53,248 bases of DNA from an uncultured Eubacteriales bacterium (GCA_902787835.1 CADAHU010000002.1:1-53248), one strand, 5' to 3'. Positions 33,138 through 42,482 are shown, counted from the first letter of the stretch. A program made the numbers and translations. Notes: a model not told the origin generated them from the letters alone.

Positions 33138-34184
33138 TTATTCCATTCCCGGCTTTGGGGGCGGCGCGCAGGATTCCCGCTCCGTGATAAACACCGGGAT
33201 GCGCTGATCATGGGGGATCTCCTCCCAGGGGCCGTCATACAGCGCGGCGTCCAGCAGCATGCGGGCGTATGCGGGGTAATCATACCCCACGGAGGAAAGA
33301 TGGGGCGTGGTGATATCGGTCACAAAGGTATCGTCAAACCCCAGCAGGGATACATCCTGCGGCACGCGCAGCCCATGGCTCAGCAGGCCCTGGAGCAGGC
33401 CGATGGTCACCATATCGTTCATGCCCAGCAGGGCCGTGGGCAGCCTGGGCAGCGCCAGCAGCCGCTTGACCCCCTCGATGCCGGAGGCGATGTTATAATC
33501 CTCCACCGGGATCAGCCATTCAAGACGGATGGGCAGGCCCAGCTGCGCCATGGTCTCCCCGAACTGCTGCAGCCTTTCCCGGGTGCCATAGTAAGGCGCG
33601 CCGGTGTAAACAAAGGCGATCTCCCTGTGTCCCAGGCCATACAGATACCGGATGGCCACATCCATGCTGCCCCGGTGATCCACCGATATGCCGGGGATGC
33701 CGGGCATGGGGCTGCGGGAGGCCACCGCCACCCGGCTCATCTCCCGGAGGTGCACCAGCAGCCTGGTAAAGCTTTCGTCCGGCACCTCCAGATCGATGCG
33801 TCCGCCGCTGAGGATCACCGCCTCGGGCCGCATTTCCGCCAGCCGGGAGAGCACCGATTCCTCAAACTCCGGCTGGGAATAGGTGTTCATCAGCATGGTC
33901 ACATAGCCGCGCCGGTAGGCCTCCTGCTCGCAGGCGGCAAAAAGGCTGTTGTAATAGGAGTTGCCGGAGTGGGCCACCACCATGCCGATCAGCCGGGAGC
34001 GATTCTCCGTCAGGGCGCGGGCAAAGGCGTTGGGCCGGAAATTGTATTTTTCGATCAGCTGCATCACCTGCTCCCGCTTGCCGGCGCTCACGCTGGTGGA
34101 GCCGGTCAGGATGCGGGATACCGTGGCGGGAGAAACCCCCGCTTCCCGGGCGATATCATAGATCGTGATGTTCTTTTTCGCCAT
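33138..34184 (-). CDS. LacI family transcriptional regulator
   Basis: 348 aa on the minus strand. The first 55 residues are the DNA-binding head (ITIYDIAREAGVSPATVSRILTG, with the hinge region near FRPNAFARALTENRS). The rest is a periplasmic-binding-like effector domain (IGMVVAHSGNSYYNSLFAACEQ, LGMNDMVTIGLLQGLLSHGLRVPQDVSLLGFDD). It should repress the adjacent importer and beta-galactosidase unless a sugar binds. Its likely site is the palindrome at 32914. It lies downstream of the GerMN gene by 34 bases, so read-through from there is possible. Confidence 0.93.
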   Translation of the reverse strand: MAKKNITIYDIAREAGVSPATVSRILTGSTSVSAGKREQVMQLIEKYNFRPNAFARALTENRSRLIGMVVAHSGNSYYNSLFAACEQEAYRRGYVTMLMNTYSQPEFEESVLSRLAEMRPEAVILSGGRIDLEVPDESFTRLLVHLREMSRVAVASRSPMPGIPGISVDHRGSMDVAIRYLYGLGHREIAFVYTGAPYYGTRERLQQFGETMAQLGLPIRLEWLIPVEDYNIASGIEGVKRLLALPRLPTALLGMNDMVTIGLLQGLLSHGLRVPQDVSLLGFDDTFVTDITTPHLSSVGYDYPAYARMLLDAALYDGPWEEIPHDQRIPVFITERESCAPPPKPGME

Positions 34185-34218
34185 CGCTTTGTCCCCTATT
34201 TCCTGGCGCTTTTGTGTT

Positions 34219-35763
34219 TTACTCCCGCACCAGGCTGCCGTTCTTCATAAATTTGCCGGGCAGGTACAGCGCGCCGGAGAGCGTTTCCGGCTGGGTTCCG
34301 TTGATATAGAAGGAGACGCTGCGCACAGCGGGCAGCTCGCACAGGGTATTGACCACGGCGTAGATCAGCAGCCGCTCGGCCTCCGCGTCGTAATCGGCGG
34401 CGGCGGCGGCAAAGCGCGGGGAGAAGTTGAGCAGCAGCGTATCCCCATCCAGCCCCACGCCCAGCAGATCGGCGTCCCCCAGATCCACAGGCAGCACCGC
34501 CCGGGCGTCGGGCGAGGCGTCCATATTCTGCGGGCCCTGCATCAGGCAGCCCGCCAGGTAGCGGGCGGAGCGCACCTCATAATAGGGCACGGGACGCCGC
34601 ACCGCCATCAGATGGCCCGCGCCATCGCCAAAGTACAGCGTGCAGTTTGCCAGCAGGAAGGCGGAAAAATCGCTGCGGCGCATGATGCTTTCGTTAAACT
34701 GGATGGTCTCCCCCGCACCCTCGTAGATCCCGGCGGGCACCACCGAGGAGACCAGCTCCTCGCCAATATACACCGTAACGCCGTTGATGCCCGGCACAAA
34801 ACCGGTCAGCGTATAGGTCAGGGCGGCCATCATCACCGACCGCGGCACGCCCGCGGCGATCAGGGCGTCGTTAAAGCCCTGCTGGAAGCGCAGCACCACC
34901 CGCTGGCCGCCGGTGACGGCGATCTCCTGGATGGCAGGCGGGCTGCTCAGGTAATCGTTCAGGTTGGGCAGGGCGGGCACGTTGGACAGCGTCTGCGGCG
35001 TCTGGGAAAGAGCGTCCAGCAGCGATTCGATCAGCACCGGCTTGGCCCGGCCCGCAAAGCTTACCGTGCGCGCCTCGGCCAGGATGCCCTTGCCGGAATA
35101 GGCCGGATAATACAGGATGGCGGTCAGGCTGAGCCGCCGGTCACCGGAGGCCGCGGCCTGGGCGTCGGCGGAGGCCGTCAGCGCGTCGATGCCGTCGGTC
35201 AGGTTCTGGATAAAGCAGCCCGCGGGCACGTTTGCGCCCACGTCCAGGCCGGGCTGGGTGGAGCTGACCAGCACGTTTACCGCGCGGATATCCCCCCATT
35301 GGGTCAGGGTATTGGCAATGGCCTGGCAAACCACATAAAAATCGCTGTGGGACAACGTCAGCGCCGACGCGCCCAGATTGACGGTGGCGGTGCCGCCGGA
35401 GATCTCCACCGGATTGACCGGGGACAGCTGCAGCCGCGCGTCCCGGCTCAGGGGCTGGGCGCTCTCTGATCCCTCAAAAGCAAACAGCTGCCGCAATGTG
35501 GCCTCGGCCGGGTGCCGGGCGGCGGAAAGGGTGACCCGCTCGGTCTGGGCGATCAGCCGGGTGCCGGAAGCGCCCGGCACATACAAAAGCACCGTCTGGC
35601 TGATCTCCTGGTTGGTATCGCCGGTGGGCGCGGCCGGACCGGCGGCGGCGGGCTGCAATGTAACCGTATCCCCATGGTTCAGCGCCTCCACGCCGCCCAT
35701 GCAGCCGGTCAAAGAGAGCGCCAGCAGCAGGCACAGCGCGCAGCACAGTATTTTTTTACTCAT
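34219..35763 (-). CDS. GerMN-domain lipoprotein (sporulation/germination type)
   Basis: 514 aa on the minus strand. A lipoprotein signal ends in LSLTGC, so C21 should be lipidated and the protein held outside the membrane. Two or more GerMN-like domains can be seen; the last one has VVNTLCELPAVRSVSFYINGTQPETLSG and an earlier one has YTLTGFVPGINGVTVYIGEE. The domain is common in spore germination proteins of Bacillota. Its start overlaps the stop of the next upstream gene by 8 bases. Confidence 0.8.
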   Translation of the reverse strand: MSKKILCCALCLLLALSLTGCMGGVEALNHGDTVTLQPAAAGPAAPTGDTNQEISQTVLLYVPGASGTRLIAQTERVTLSAARHPAEATLRQLFAFEGSESAQPLSRDARLQLSPVNPVEISGGTATVNLGASALTLSHSDFYVVCQAIANTLTQWGDIRAVNVLVSSTQPGLDVGANVPAGCFIQNLTDGIDALTASADAQAAASGDRRLSLTAILYYPAYSGKGILAEARTVSFAGRAKPVLIESLLDALSQTPQTLSNVPALPNLNDYLSSPPAIQEIAVTGGQRVVLRFQQGFNDALIAAGVPRSVMMAALTYTLTGFVPGINGVTVYIGEELVSSVVPAGIYEGAGETIQFNESIMRRSDFSAFLLANCTLYFGDGAGHLMAVRRPVPYYEVRSARYLAGCLMQGPQNMDASPDARAVLPVDLGDADLLGVGLDGDTLLLNFSPRFAAAAADYDAEAERLLIYAVVNTLCELPAVRSVSFYINGTQPETLSGALYLPGKFMKNGSLVRE

Positions 35764-36679
35764 AGCTCTCCCCCATGATCTCCAGGAGCTGCGCCCGGGT
35801 GATCTTCCATGCGCCGCCCTCGCGGATCAGCCGCAGCGGGTAGGAAGAAAGCGCGCGCTCGCCGCCGGCAGCGTCCCTGAGCGTCAGATCAGCGCACACC
35901 ACGGCGTAGGAGCCGTCCGGCCCCGCCGTCCCCTCATGTACCGTAAAATCGGTCAGCGCCATGGCAGCCGACAGATCCTCAGCCAGCAGCTGCCCCTCCC
36001 GGGCCGATACAAAGGGCGAAAGCGCCTCCGCGCTGCGCTCCTGCCAGGCCATCAGCAAATGGGCGGCATAGGCGGCGGGCGTGGGCAGGGATGCGCTCTG
36101 CCGCGTGCAGGGCGGCAATACGGTCTCCGGCTCCTCCCCCAGGAAGCGGGAGGTCAGGCGCATGCTGCGGCCGATGTTCTCTTCGGCGCGCACCAGCACC
36201 TGCACGCTGCGGTATTCGCCGCTTTCGGTCAGGGTGGCGGTCAGGGCGTCCAGTGCCATCCGGCCGCGGGTTTCCTCCGCCTCGCCGTCGGTATAGCGAT
36301 CGTAGAACGCCTCGTTGAAGGTGATATAGATTACGCCCTCCTGGGCCTGGGTGGAGAGCACTTCGGCCTTATCCGGGAACAGCGCGCGGCTGCCCGCCTC
36401 CCGGGAGCCCTCCAGCAGCGCCCGCACCAGCGCCTTTTCCCGGGTCTCGTTGGGCAGCATGGTGATCTGCCGGGTCTCCTGGCGCATCAGGCCTGTATCG
36501 CCATAGGCAAAGTACAGCGTGCCGATAAACTGCAGCGCCGCGCTCTCCTCGGGCTCGGCGGGGATCACCACCGCGTCCTCCGCCGTTTCCTTTTTAAGTC
36601 CATCGGGCGGCTGCTGGCTGCAGGCGCATAATACCAGCGCCAGCATCAGCACCATTGCCGCAAAAAGCGTTTTTTTCAT
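35756..36679 (-). CDS. GerMN-domain lipoprotein, second copy
   Basis: 307 aa on the minus strand from ATG 36679 (MKKTLFAAM). A lipobox LVLCAC marks a lipoprotein. The N-terminal half has a GerMN-like domain (NETREKALVRALLEG, GVIYITFNEAFYDRY, and TESGEYRSVQVLVR). The C-terminal half ends with a small SnoaL/NTF2-like stretch (YPLRLIREGGAWKITRAQLL). The start overlaps the stop of the DUF6062 gene (ATGA), so it is coupled to it, while its own stop overlaps the start of the GerMN gene at 35763. Confidence 0.75.
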   Translation of the reverse strand: MKKTLFAAMVLMLALVLCACSQQPPDGLKKETAEDAVVIPAEPEESAALQFIGTLYFAYGDTGLMRQETRQITMLPNETREKALVRALLEGSREAGSRALFPDKAEVLSTQAQEGVIYITFNEAFYDRYTDGEAEETRGRMALDALTATLTESGEYRSVQVLVRAEENIGRSMRLTSRFLGEEPETVLPPCTRQSASLPTPAAYAAHLLMAWQERSAEALSPFVSAREGQLLAEDLSAAMALTDFTVHEGTAGPDGSYAVVCADLTLRDAAGGERALSSYPLRLIREGGAWKITRAQLLEIMGESYE

Positions 36680-37449
36680 TCTTTTTTGCCATCCGGCTCC
36701 GCGCCCAGGCACCAGGAGCGCAGCTTGGTGACGGCGCGGTCCAGCGCGTCCCGGCTGTTGTTCCAGGGCTTATCGGCGTTGCGGTAATCAAATTTAAGGG
36801 TAAACCACTCCAGCTCGTCCTCCACCCGCTGCATATTGCGGGCAATAAGCGATTGCAGCGCCTGGACGAAGGCCTGCTGCTCCTTGCCACGCAGCTCCTC
36901 CGCCGCCATGCGCAGCAGCAGCGCCGCGTCCTTCAGGCACACGCCCTTGCCGCCCTCGAAGGCCTGCCGGAAGGCGGTATCATGGGTATACAGGTGCAAA
37001 AGGGTGTAGGCGTAGCGGTTCATATTGCTCTCAATGCTGTCGCACAGGATGCAGGTGCCGGTCAGCCGGTCGAGAGCGTCCGCCGCGGCGTTCAGCGCGT
37101 CCTGCCCGCCCCGGCCCAATACGCGCTTGATCCGGGAGGAATCCTTGCCCTGGCTGCCCTCCACCGCCGCCGAGAGGATCTGATCGGCCTTTTGCCGGGT
37201 TTCCCGCATATGGGTATGGGTCATCAGCGCGTGCCCCAGCCGGTTCTGCTGGGCGTACAAAAGCACATGGTGCCGCTGGCAGAAGCCCTTGGCGTTGACC
37301 TGAACGCGGGTATCCGGCTCCATCACCGAGCCGCCCAGGAACCGCTCCACCTCGCCCCGCTCGATCTGCCGCCTGAGGGCGCAGAGCAGGCACTCGCTGT
37401 CCAGCTTTTGGGCATCCCATACCGGGATGGTATCGATGTGATAACGCAT
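36676..37449 (-). CDS. DUF6062 family protein
   Basis: 257 aa on the minus strand. The pattern (ECLLCALRR near the start, GFCQRHHVLLY, a CILCDSIESNMNRYAYTLLHLY region and GKGVCLKDAALLL) fits the DUF6062 proteins of Clostridia. Cysteine and histidine pairs suggest metal binding, but no function is known. It is the first gene of a three-gene unit with the GerMN lipoproteins, with a promoter at 37479-37507. Confidence 0.8.
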   Translation of the reverse strand: MRYHIDTIPVWDAQKLDSECLLCALRRQIERGEVERFLGGSVMEPDTRVQVNAKGFCQRHHVLLYAQQNRLGHALMTHTHMRETRQKADQILSAAVEGSQGKDSSRIKRVLGRGGQDALNAAADALDRLTGTCILCDSIESNMNRYAYTLLHLYTHDTAFRQAFEGGKGVCLKDAALLLRMAAEELRGKEQQAFVQALQSLIARNMQRVEDELEWFTLKFDYRNADKPWNNSRDALDRAVTKLRSWCLGAEPDGKKE

Positions 37450-37460
37450 ACACGCCTCCG

Positions 37461-37507
37461 TTGATCGGCTTTTTGTTTATTGTATCATATTTATCGGCGC
37501 TGTGCAA
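37461..37507. promoter_or_regulatory. Divergent promoters
   Basis: Minus strand: TTGCAC (37502-37507) and TACAAT (37479-37484), 17 bases apart, for the DUF6062/GerMN unit. Plus strand: TTGATC (37461-37466) and TATCAT (37483-37488), 16 bases apart, for the SPOR-domain gene. The -10 elements overlap, so the two may exclude each other. Confidence 0.6.
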
Positions 37508-37574
37508 ACGGCGGCATATCCGCCATGGAAAACCGCATACCTATGGGCAAGAATCATCCCTTCAGGAGGCCAGC

Positions 37575-38390
37575 ATGCATCGGCGCGGAAAGACGGCAAT
37601 CCCGGTCAAATCCATTCACTTCGGCAGGCGGCTCCTGCTCTGCCTGCTGCTGGCGGCGCTGATCCTGGGCGCCTCCTGGCTGGCGCTGCGGCGGCTTGGG
37701 ATCCGCCCTTTCTCCTTTGATCTGCCGGAGATCAGCCTGCCCGGGGACGATCGCCGGGACAGCCGGGAAATAGCGCTCTCCGGCCACGCGCTCTACGCCC
37801 TGCAGCTGGGCGCTTTTACCCAGGAGAGCGCGGCGCGGCAGCTGGCCCAGGCCTATATCTCCCGGGGCGCGGCGGGCTATGTATACAATGATGACGGCAC
37901 CTGGCGGGTGCTGGCGGCAGCCTATCCCACCCGGGCGGAAGCGCAGACCGTGCAGACCCGGCTGAGCGGCCAGCAGATCAGCACCTACATCCATCCGCTG
38001 CGTCAGGAGGCCGTCACCCTGCGCGCCGGCGGCACAGCCGGGCAGACAGCAGCCCTGGACGAAGCGCTGGAATACCTGGACAGCCTGGGCGATAAGCTCT
38101 TTTCCCTGTCCCAGGCCCTGGATACGGGCGGCCTGACCGGCGAACAGGGGCGGGAGGCGCTGCAGTCGGAGGGCGTCACCAGCGCCGCGCTGGAAAGCAA
38201 GCTGCGATCCGCCTTTGGAGGCGGCCTGCCCGAGGCCCTGGAGCCCATCGCGCGGACGCTGCGGGAGATCTCCGATTGCGCCCGGGCCGCCCTCCACGAA
38301 AACAGCGCCGCGCGGACGGGCGCGGCGCTGAAGGCATGTCAGCTTACGGTTTTCTTCGGCCTGCTCGGCTTTTGCCAAGGGCTTGCGTAA
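37575..38390 (+). CDS. SPOR-domain membrane protein
   Basis: 271 aa from ATG 37575 (CAGGAGG upstream). One membrane segment at about residues 17-38 (LLLCLLLAALILGASWLAL) leads into a SPOR domain of about 70 residues (YALQLGAFTQESAARQLAQAY, VLAAAYPTRAEAQTVQTRL). SPOR domains bind denuded peptidoglycan at division or engulfment sites. The rest is alanine- and leucine-rich and helical. In an endospore former it might act in division or sporulation. It is convergent with the gene at 38394. Confidence 0.75.
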   Translation: MHRRGKTAIPVKSIHFGRRLLLCLLLAALILGASWLALRRLGIRPFSFDLPEISLPGDDRRDSREIALSGHALYALQLGAFTQESAARQLAQAYISRGAAGYVYNDDGTWRVLAAAYPTRAEAQTVQTRLSGQQISTYIHPLRQEAVTLRAGGTAGQTAALDEALEYLDSLGDKLFSLSQALDTGGLTGEQGREALQSEGVTSAALESKLRSAFGGGLPEALEPIARTLREISDCARAALHENSAARTGAALKACQLTVFFGLLGFCQGLA

Positions 38391-38393
38391 AAA

Positions 38394-39473
38394 TCACCGG
38401 TTGGGCGCGTTGCAGACCTCGCAGGGCTTCAGATTGGCAAACTGGGCGTCGTTGATCTGGCTGTACAGGAAGCTGCCCCGCAGCGGCAGATACCGCTGGT
38501 CCACGCGGGTGCACTGATCGTTCCTGTGGTAATAGCTGCCGCCATCCGGGTTGTAATACAGGGTGATGCTGGCATCCACCGTTTCGGTGGGCATCAGCGT
38601 GTACGCCACGGTGGGCGTCACCTCCGCTTTGATCTCGGTACAGGAGGAAAGGGAGGCCGGATCCACATACCAGGTGCCGTTGACGCGCAGCATAAGCACC
38701 TCGTAGCGGTACAGCTGGGGCTCCTTGCCGGTGCCCTTATCGATCCTGGCCATCATGGTCAGCGTGCGGGAATCATCGGCGTCGGTACCGGAGGCGTCCG
38801 TGATATCAAACCAGGTGGGGATGCTGGTGCCGCGGATCTTGAAGATCTCGTGCTGGGGGTTCTCCTGGGCGCTGACCCAGCTGGGCACGCACACGGAGAG
38901 CATGGCGTTGTAATCCAGATTCATCCAGCTGTTCATAAAGTAGACCAGCTGCTGCTTGGCCAGGGACTGGGTATCCTCGGTGGGCATGGGCGTATCGGTG
39001 ATGGGGATATTTTGCTGGACACTGTAATCCTGCACGTCCCGGCTGGTGGTATCCCTGCCGAAAAGGGCGCTGTAATCGCTGCTCTGGCCCGCGGCCGAAG
39101 GGTCGCCCGAAGAGCGCAGCGGATGGGTAAACCAAAGCGCCGCGCCCAGCGATACGATCATCAGCGCGGTATAGATCAGCGTCATGGTGGTGCGGGCCTG
39201 GGGCACAAAGGCCTTGGCCGCCCACATGATCAGCAGCGACAGCGCCGACAGCGCCAGGAAAAGCCAGTGCAGCTCGGTATAGCCCAGCACCAGCGCCGCG
39301 ATAAACAGGATCGGCAGCAGGGCGGACATGACCACCTGCAGGAATACAAAGGTATTGCGCTGGCTGCCCCGGTTGGGGCGGGAAGGCTGTCCATAGGGCG
39401 TGCGCTGGCCGCCACGGGTATGCTTGAGCCCGCTCAGCGGCGTGGTGGAGTATTTTCCCCTGCCTTCGCTCAT
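38394..39473 (-). CDS. Membrane protein of unknown function
   Basis: 359 aa on the minus strand from ATG 39473 (AAGGAGGAAG upstream). After a charged 40-residue N-terminus come about three membrane segments (VVMSALLPILFIAALVLGY, WLFLALSALSLLIMWAAKAF, LIYTALMIVSLGAALWF). The large remaining part is probably outside. The end has YYHRNDQCTRVD and LKPCEVCNAP, a possible small metal-binding module. No named family was recognised. Confidence 0.7.
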   Translation of the reverse strand: MSEGRGKYSTTPLSGLKHTRGGQRTPYGQPSRPNRGSQRNTFVFLQVVMSALLPILFIAALVLGYTELHWLFLALSALSLLIMWAAKAFVPQARTTMTLIYTALMIVSLGAALWFTHPLRSSGDPSAAGQSSDYSALFGRDTTSRDVQDYSVQQNIPITDTPMPTEDTQSLAKQQLVYFMNSWMNLDYNAMLSVCVPSWVSAQENPQHEIFKIRGTSIPTWFDITDASGTDADDSRTLTMMARIDKGTGKEPQLYRYEVLMLRVNGTWYVDPASLSSCTEIKAEVTPTVAYTLMPTETVDASITLYYNPDGGSYYHRNDQCTRVDQRYLPLRGSFLYSQINDAQFANLKPCEVCNAPNR

Positions 39474-39516
39474 TCGCGCTTCCTCCTTCGTCATAGAATC
39501 ATCATACAGCAGAATA

Positions 39517-39544
39517 AGTATAACATATTGTAACAAAAAGTAAA
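39517..39544 (-). promoter_or_regulatory. Promoter of the minus-strand membrane-protein gene
   Basis: On the minus strand TTTACT (39539-39544) and TATACT (39517-39522) are 16 bases apart, upstream of the start at 39473. The stretch is AT-rich, unlike its surroundings. Confidence 0.55.
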
Positions 39545-39548
39545 TAAT

Positions 39549-40724
39549 TTAATTTGTAAAATCCATGTGAATATGGCGGACCCCGTTGAGCGCCGCCAGC
39601 CGCTTCAGCGCCCGGCGCAGGGCGCGGCGGTCGGTTTTGCAGCCGGGCTCCGGCCAGTAATGCCGCACGGTCAGCGCGTCCGCCGCCTTTTCCCGCAGGC
39701 ACTGGATGCGGCCGCAGAGCCTTTCGCCCTGGAGCACCGGCAGCACATAATAGCCGTACTGCCGCTTTTCCGCCGGGGTATAGATCTCCCATCGGTAGGC
39801 AAAGCCAAACAGCGCTTCGATCTGCTTGCGGTCCCAAAGGAAGGAATCCAGCGGGGCGATCAGCTCAGTGCGCGGGGCGAAGGCGTCCTCCGCGCAGGCG
39901 TCCAGCAGCGGCTCATCGGCGGAGAGGATATAAAACGCAGGCTTCAGGCCCTCCACCCGGATCGGCAGGATATCGCCCCGCCTTTCCAGCGCGTCATAGG
40001 CCCGGCAGCGGCGCTCCGCCGTAAAATCCGGGATGCCCAGATGGGCGTCGCTGCGCCGGTTCCACAGCATGCCCGCCGCGCCGATGCGGCGCTTGAGCAG
40101 GAAGGCGCGGTGCGCGTCATCCTCCGGGTAGGGATCAGACTGATTCAGGAGCTCCGCCGGCAGGCAGTTTTCCGCAAAATCAAAGGCCCGCCGCGCGCCG
40201 TCCCGATGGTGCACGCACAGCTCTCCCCGGAAATACAGCGCCTCCAGCGTCGCCCGGGCCACGCCGGTGGCGCTCCAGAACCAATCTGCCTTACCCATAT
40301 CGGGCAGATCCTCGCTGAAGGAGGGGCCATGCTCCCGTAAAAACTGCCGCACAGCGGGCGCGGCGGCCTCCACAGCTTCCCTGCTGCGGTGCTCCGCTGT
40401 GGCAAACCAGCTGCGCGTGCGGCCAAAGCAGGGCCAATCCTCCACGGGCAGGATGCACAGGTTTTTATCGTAGCAATCCACCAGCGTCCGGCGGCGGTAC
40501 AGCGCGTCCTCCAGCATCGCGGGGGTATAATCGGACACCCGGCTCAGATAGGTGATCTCCGGGCTGCGGCCGCACACATCCACCGGATCGTACTGCACGC
40601 ACCCGGCGCTGCGGGTAAAGGCGGCAACGCCCTCCGCGCCGCTGTACTGATATTCTCCGATCAGTCCCTGTCGGCGCAGGATAAACCGCCGGGCCTGGGA
40701 CAGGCTTACCGTTTTCTCCGCCAT
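39549..40724 (-). CDS. YcaQ-like DNA glycosylase (winged-helix family)
   Basis: 391 aa on the minus strand from ATG 40724. It has the pattern of the crosslink-repair glycosylase group: an N-terminal SLSQARRFILRRQG, a QYDPVDVCGRSPEITYLSRV segment, and CYDKNLCILPVEDWP. It continues with ATLEALYFRGELCVHHRDG and a C-terminal ERRCRAYDALERRGDI region. Such enzymes remove bulky or crosslinked bases. It starts 10 bases after the dnaX stop, so it may be cotranscribed with it. Confidence 0.8.
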   Translation of the reverse strand: MAEKTVSLSQARRFILRRQGLIGEYQYSGAEGVAAFTRSAGCVQYDPVDVCGRSPEITYLSRVSDYTPAMLEDALYRRRTLVDCYDKNLCILPVEDWPCFGRTRSWFATAEHRSREAVEAAAPAVRQFLREHGPSFSEDLPDMGKADWFWSATGVARATLEALYFRGELCVHHRDGARRAFDFAENCLPAELLNQSDPYPEDDAHRAFLLKRRIGAAGMLWNRRSDAHLGIPDFTAERRCRAYDALERRGDILPIRVEGLKPAFYILSADEPLLDACAEDAFAPRTELIAPLDSFLWDRKQIEALFGFAYRWEIYTPAEKRQYGYYVLPVLQGERLCGRIQCLREKAADALTVRHYWPEPGCKTDRRALRRALKRLAALNGVRHIHMDFTN

Positions 40725-40734
40725 GGCCGCCCCC

Positions 40735-42342
40735 TCAGTCGTTATCGATCTGCACGCGGTCACGGCCCAGGGTTTCGATCAGCAGGCTCTCGTCGTGCGC
40801 CTGCTGCTCGCGGATGGTTTTCTCCCGCTGGCCCTCGCCCTCCAGCACGGCGTCGAATTTGGCCGGCGCGCCGCCCTCCTCGGTGAGCAGCCGCTCCATC
40901 AGCGCCTTGCGCTCCGGCGTATTGACAAAATCCCGGCTCATGACGGCATCCTTGGCGAATACCAGCCGGTACACCCCGTCGGCATAGCCGCCAAAGCGCC
41001 CCTGATTGATCAGGGCGAAGGCGGCGATGGCCTCCTTGGACAGGCGCTTCAGGGCGGCGTTCCATACGTCGGCGGGCTTGCGGCCCTCCGGGGTCTGGGC
41101 TTCCGATACGGGCTGTTGGCTGACAGGCGCGGCGGAGCGCGCCGCCGGGGCGGCGGGCTTCTGAGCGGCGGGCGCAGCCTTCTGCACCACCACGCCGTTC
41201 TTCTGCAGCTGCTCCAGGCGGTGGCTCAGATCCTCCACCTGGGCGGCCAGAGCCTCCACGTCGGCCCCATCGCTGACCCGGCAGCAGCGCAGGGCAAACA
41301 GCTCCAGCACCGCCCGGGGCGAGGAGGCGTAGCGCGTATCGGCCTCCGCCTGCATGGCCATCTCGATCATGCGCAGCAGCCGGGGCAGAGAGATCTCCCG
41401 GGCCTGCTCCTCATAGCGCCTGGCGTTGGCCCCGGTCATCTCTCCGGTGGATTTGGCCCCCAGTTTGAAGGCAGCCAGCCTGCGGGCATGGGCGGCAAAA
41501 TCCCGCAAAAAGACCTGCACGTCCCGGCCCTGACGCATCAGATCGTCTATTTTGTTGAACGCGGCGGTGGCGTCGGCGGCGGCCAGGGAAGCGGCAAAAT
41601 CAAACAGGGAATCGCTGTCGGCGGCTCCCAGGGCTTCCCGCACCAGGCGCTCGGTGAGCTTCTCCCCCGCGCCCAGGCACATATCCAGCAGGCTCCAGGC
41701 ATCGCGCATGGCGCCGTCCGCGGACCGGGCGATCAGATCCAGCGCCTCGGGCTCGGCCTCCCGGAGCTCCGGCATGGCGGTGGTCATGCGCTGGATCATC
41801 TGCTCCTCGGTAAGGCGGCCAAAATCAAACCGCTGGCAGCGGCTCAGGATGGTGCTGGGGATCTTTTGCGGCTCGGTGGTGGCCAGGATGAACACCATAT
41901 AGGACGGCGGCTCCTCCAGCGTTTTGAGCAGGGCGTTGAAGGCGGCGTTGGAGAGCATGTGCACCTCGTCGATGATGTACACCTTGTATTTGCTGAACTG
42001 GGGCGGATAATCCACCTTTTCCAGCAGATCGCGGATCTCCTCCACCCGGCTGTTGCTGGCGGCGTCCATCTCAAACACATCCAGCGAGGCGTCGCCCGCC
42101 AGCGCCTTGCAGCTGTCGCATTCCAGGCAGGGATCGCCGTTGACCGGATGCTCGCAGTTGATGGCCCGGGCCATGATCTTGGCTGCGCTGGTCTTGCCGG
42201 TGCCGTGGCTGCCGCAGAAGAGATAGGCGTGGGCGATGCGGCCCGAGGCCACCTGGTTGCGGAGGGTGCGGATCACGGCCTCCTGGCCCACCATTTCGGA
42301 CAGGGTGCGCGGTCTCCATTTGCGGTATAAAGCCTGATACAT
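40735..42342 (-). CDS. dnaX: DNA polymerase III subunit gamma/tau
   Basis: 535 aa on the minus strand. It is the clamp-loader ATPase that puts the sliding clamp on DNA. Seen are the N-terminal YQALYRKWRPRTLSEMVGQE, the Walker A GSHGTGKTS, zinc cysteines in the CLECDSCKAL region, the Walker B DEVHMLSNAAFNALLK, and LEEPPSYMVFILATTEP. The long alanine- and proline-rich region near residues 385-420 is typical of the tau tail. An extended -10 and an inverted repeat lie upstream at 42364-42388. Confidence 0.96.
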   Translation of the reverse strand: MYQALYRKWRPRTLSEMVGQEAVIRTLRNQVASGRIAHAYLFCGSHGTGKTSAAKIMARAINCEHPVNGDPCLECDSCKALAGDASLDVFEMDAASNSRVEEIRDLLEKVDYPPQFSKYKVYIIDEVHMLSNAAFNALLKTLEEPPSYMVFILATTEPQKIPSTILSRCQRFDFGRLTEEQMIQRMTTAMPELREAEPEALDLIARSADGAMRDAWSLLDMCLGAGEKLTERLVREALGAADSDSLFDFAASLAAADATAAFNKIDDLMRQGRDVQVFLRDFAAHARRLAAFKLGAKSTGEMTGANARRYEEQAREISLPRLLRMIEMAMQAEADTRYASSPRAVLELFALRCCRVSDGADVEALAAQVEDLSHRLEQLQKNGVVVQKAAPAAQKPAAPAARSAAPVSQQPVSEAQTPEGRKPADVWNAALKRLSKEAIAAFALINQGRFGGYADGVYRLVFAKDAVMSRDFVNTPERKALMERLLTEEGGAPAKFDAVLEGEGQREKTIREQQAHDESLLIETLGRDRVQIDND

Positions 42343-42363
42343 GCCTGCGCCTGCTTTCCTTAC

Positions 42364-42390
42364 AATATCGGTACGCCGATATTATAGCAT
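42364..42390 (-). promoter_or_regulatory. dnaX promoter with overlapping inverted repeat
   Basis: On the minus strand an extended -10 (TGCTATAAT; the hexamer is the complement of 42381-42386) lies next to a perfect 8-bp inverted repeat, AATATCGG (42364-42371) and CCGATATT (42376-42383). The repeat overlaps the -10 and the likely start site. Confidence 0.55.
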
Positions 42391-42437
42391 AAGAACAGGC
42401 GGATCGCAATTTATTGCTTTCCTTCCTTTTTGATTTA

Positions 42438-42446
42438 TGGTATACT
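42438..42446 (+). promoter_or_regulatory. Extended -10 promoter of the aldo/keto reductase gene
   Basis: TGGTATACT, an extended -10 with hexamer TATACT at 42441-42446, lies 37 bases before the start at 42483. No well-spaced -35 was found. Confidence 0.5.
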
Positions 42447-42482
42447 GAGGGTACATTCTACAAAGATTGGAAGGTAAAAGCA

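Noticed and set aside
40723..42330. Long plus-strand frame opposite dnaX
   Set aside because: dnaX is certain on the minus strand and the plus frame has no domain pattern.
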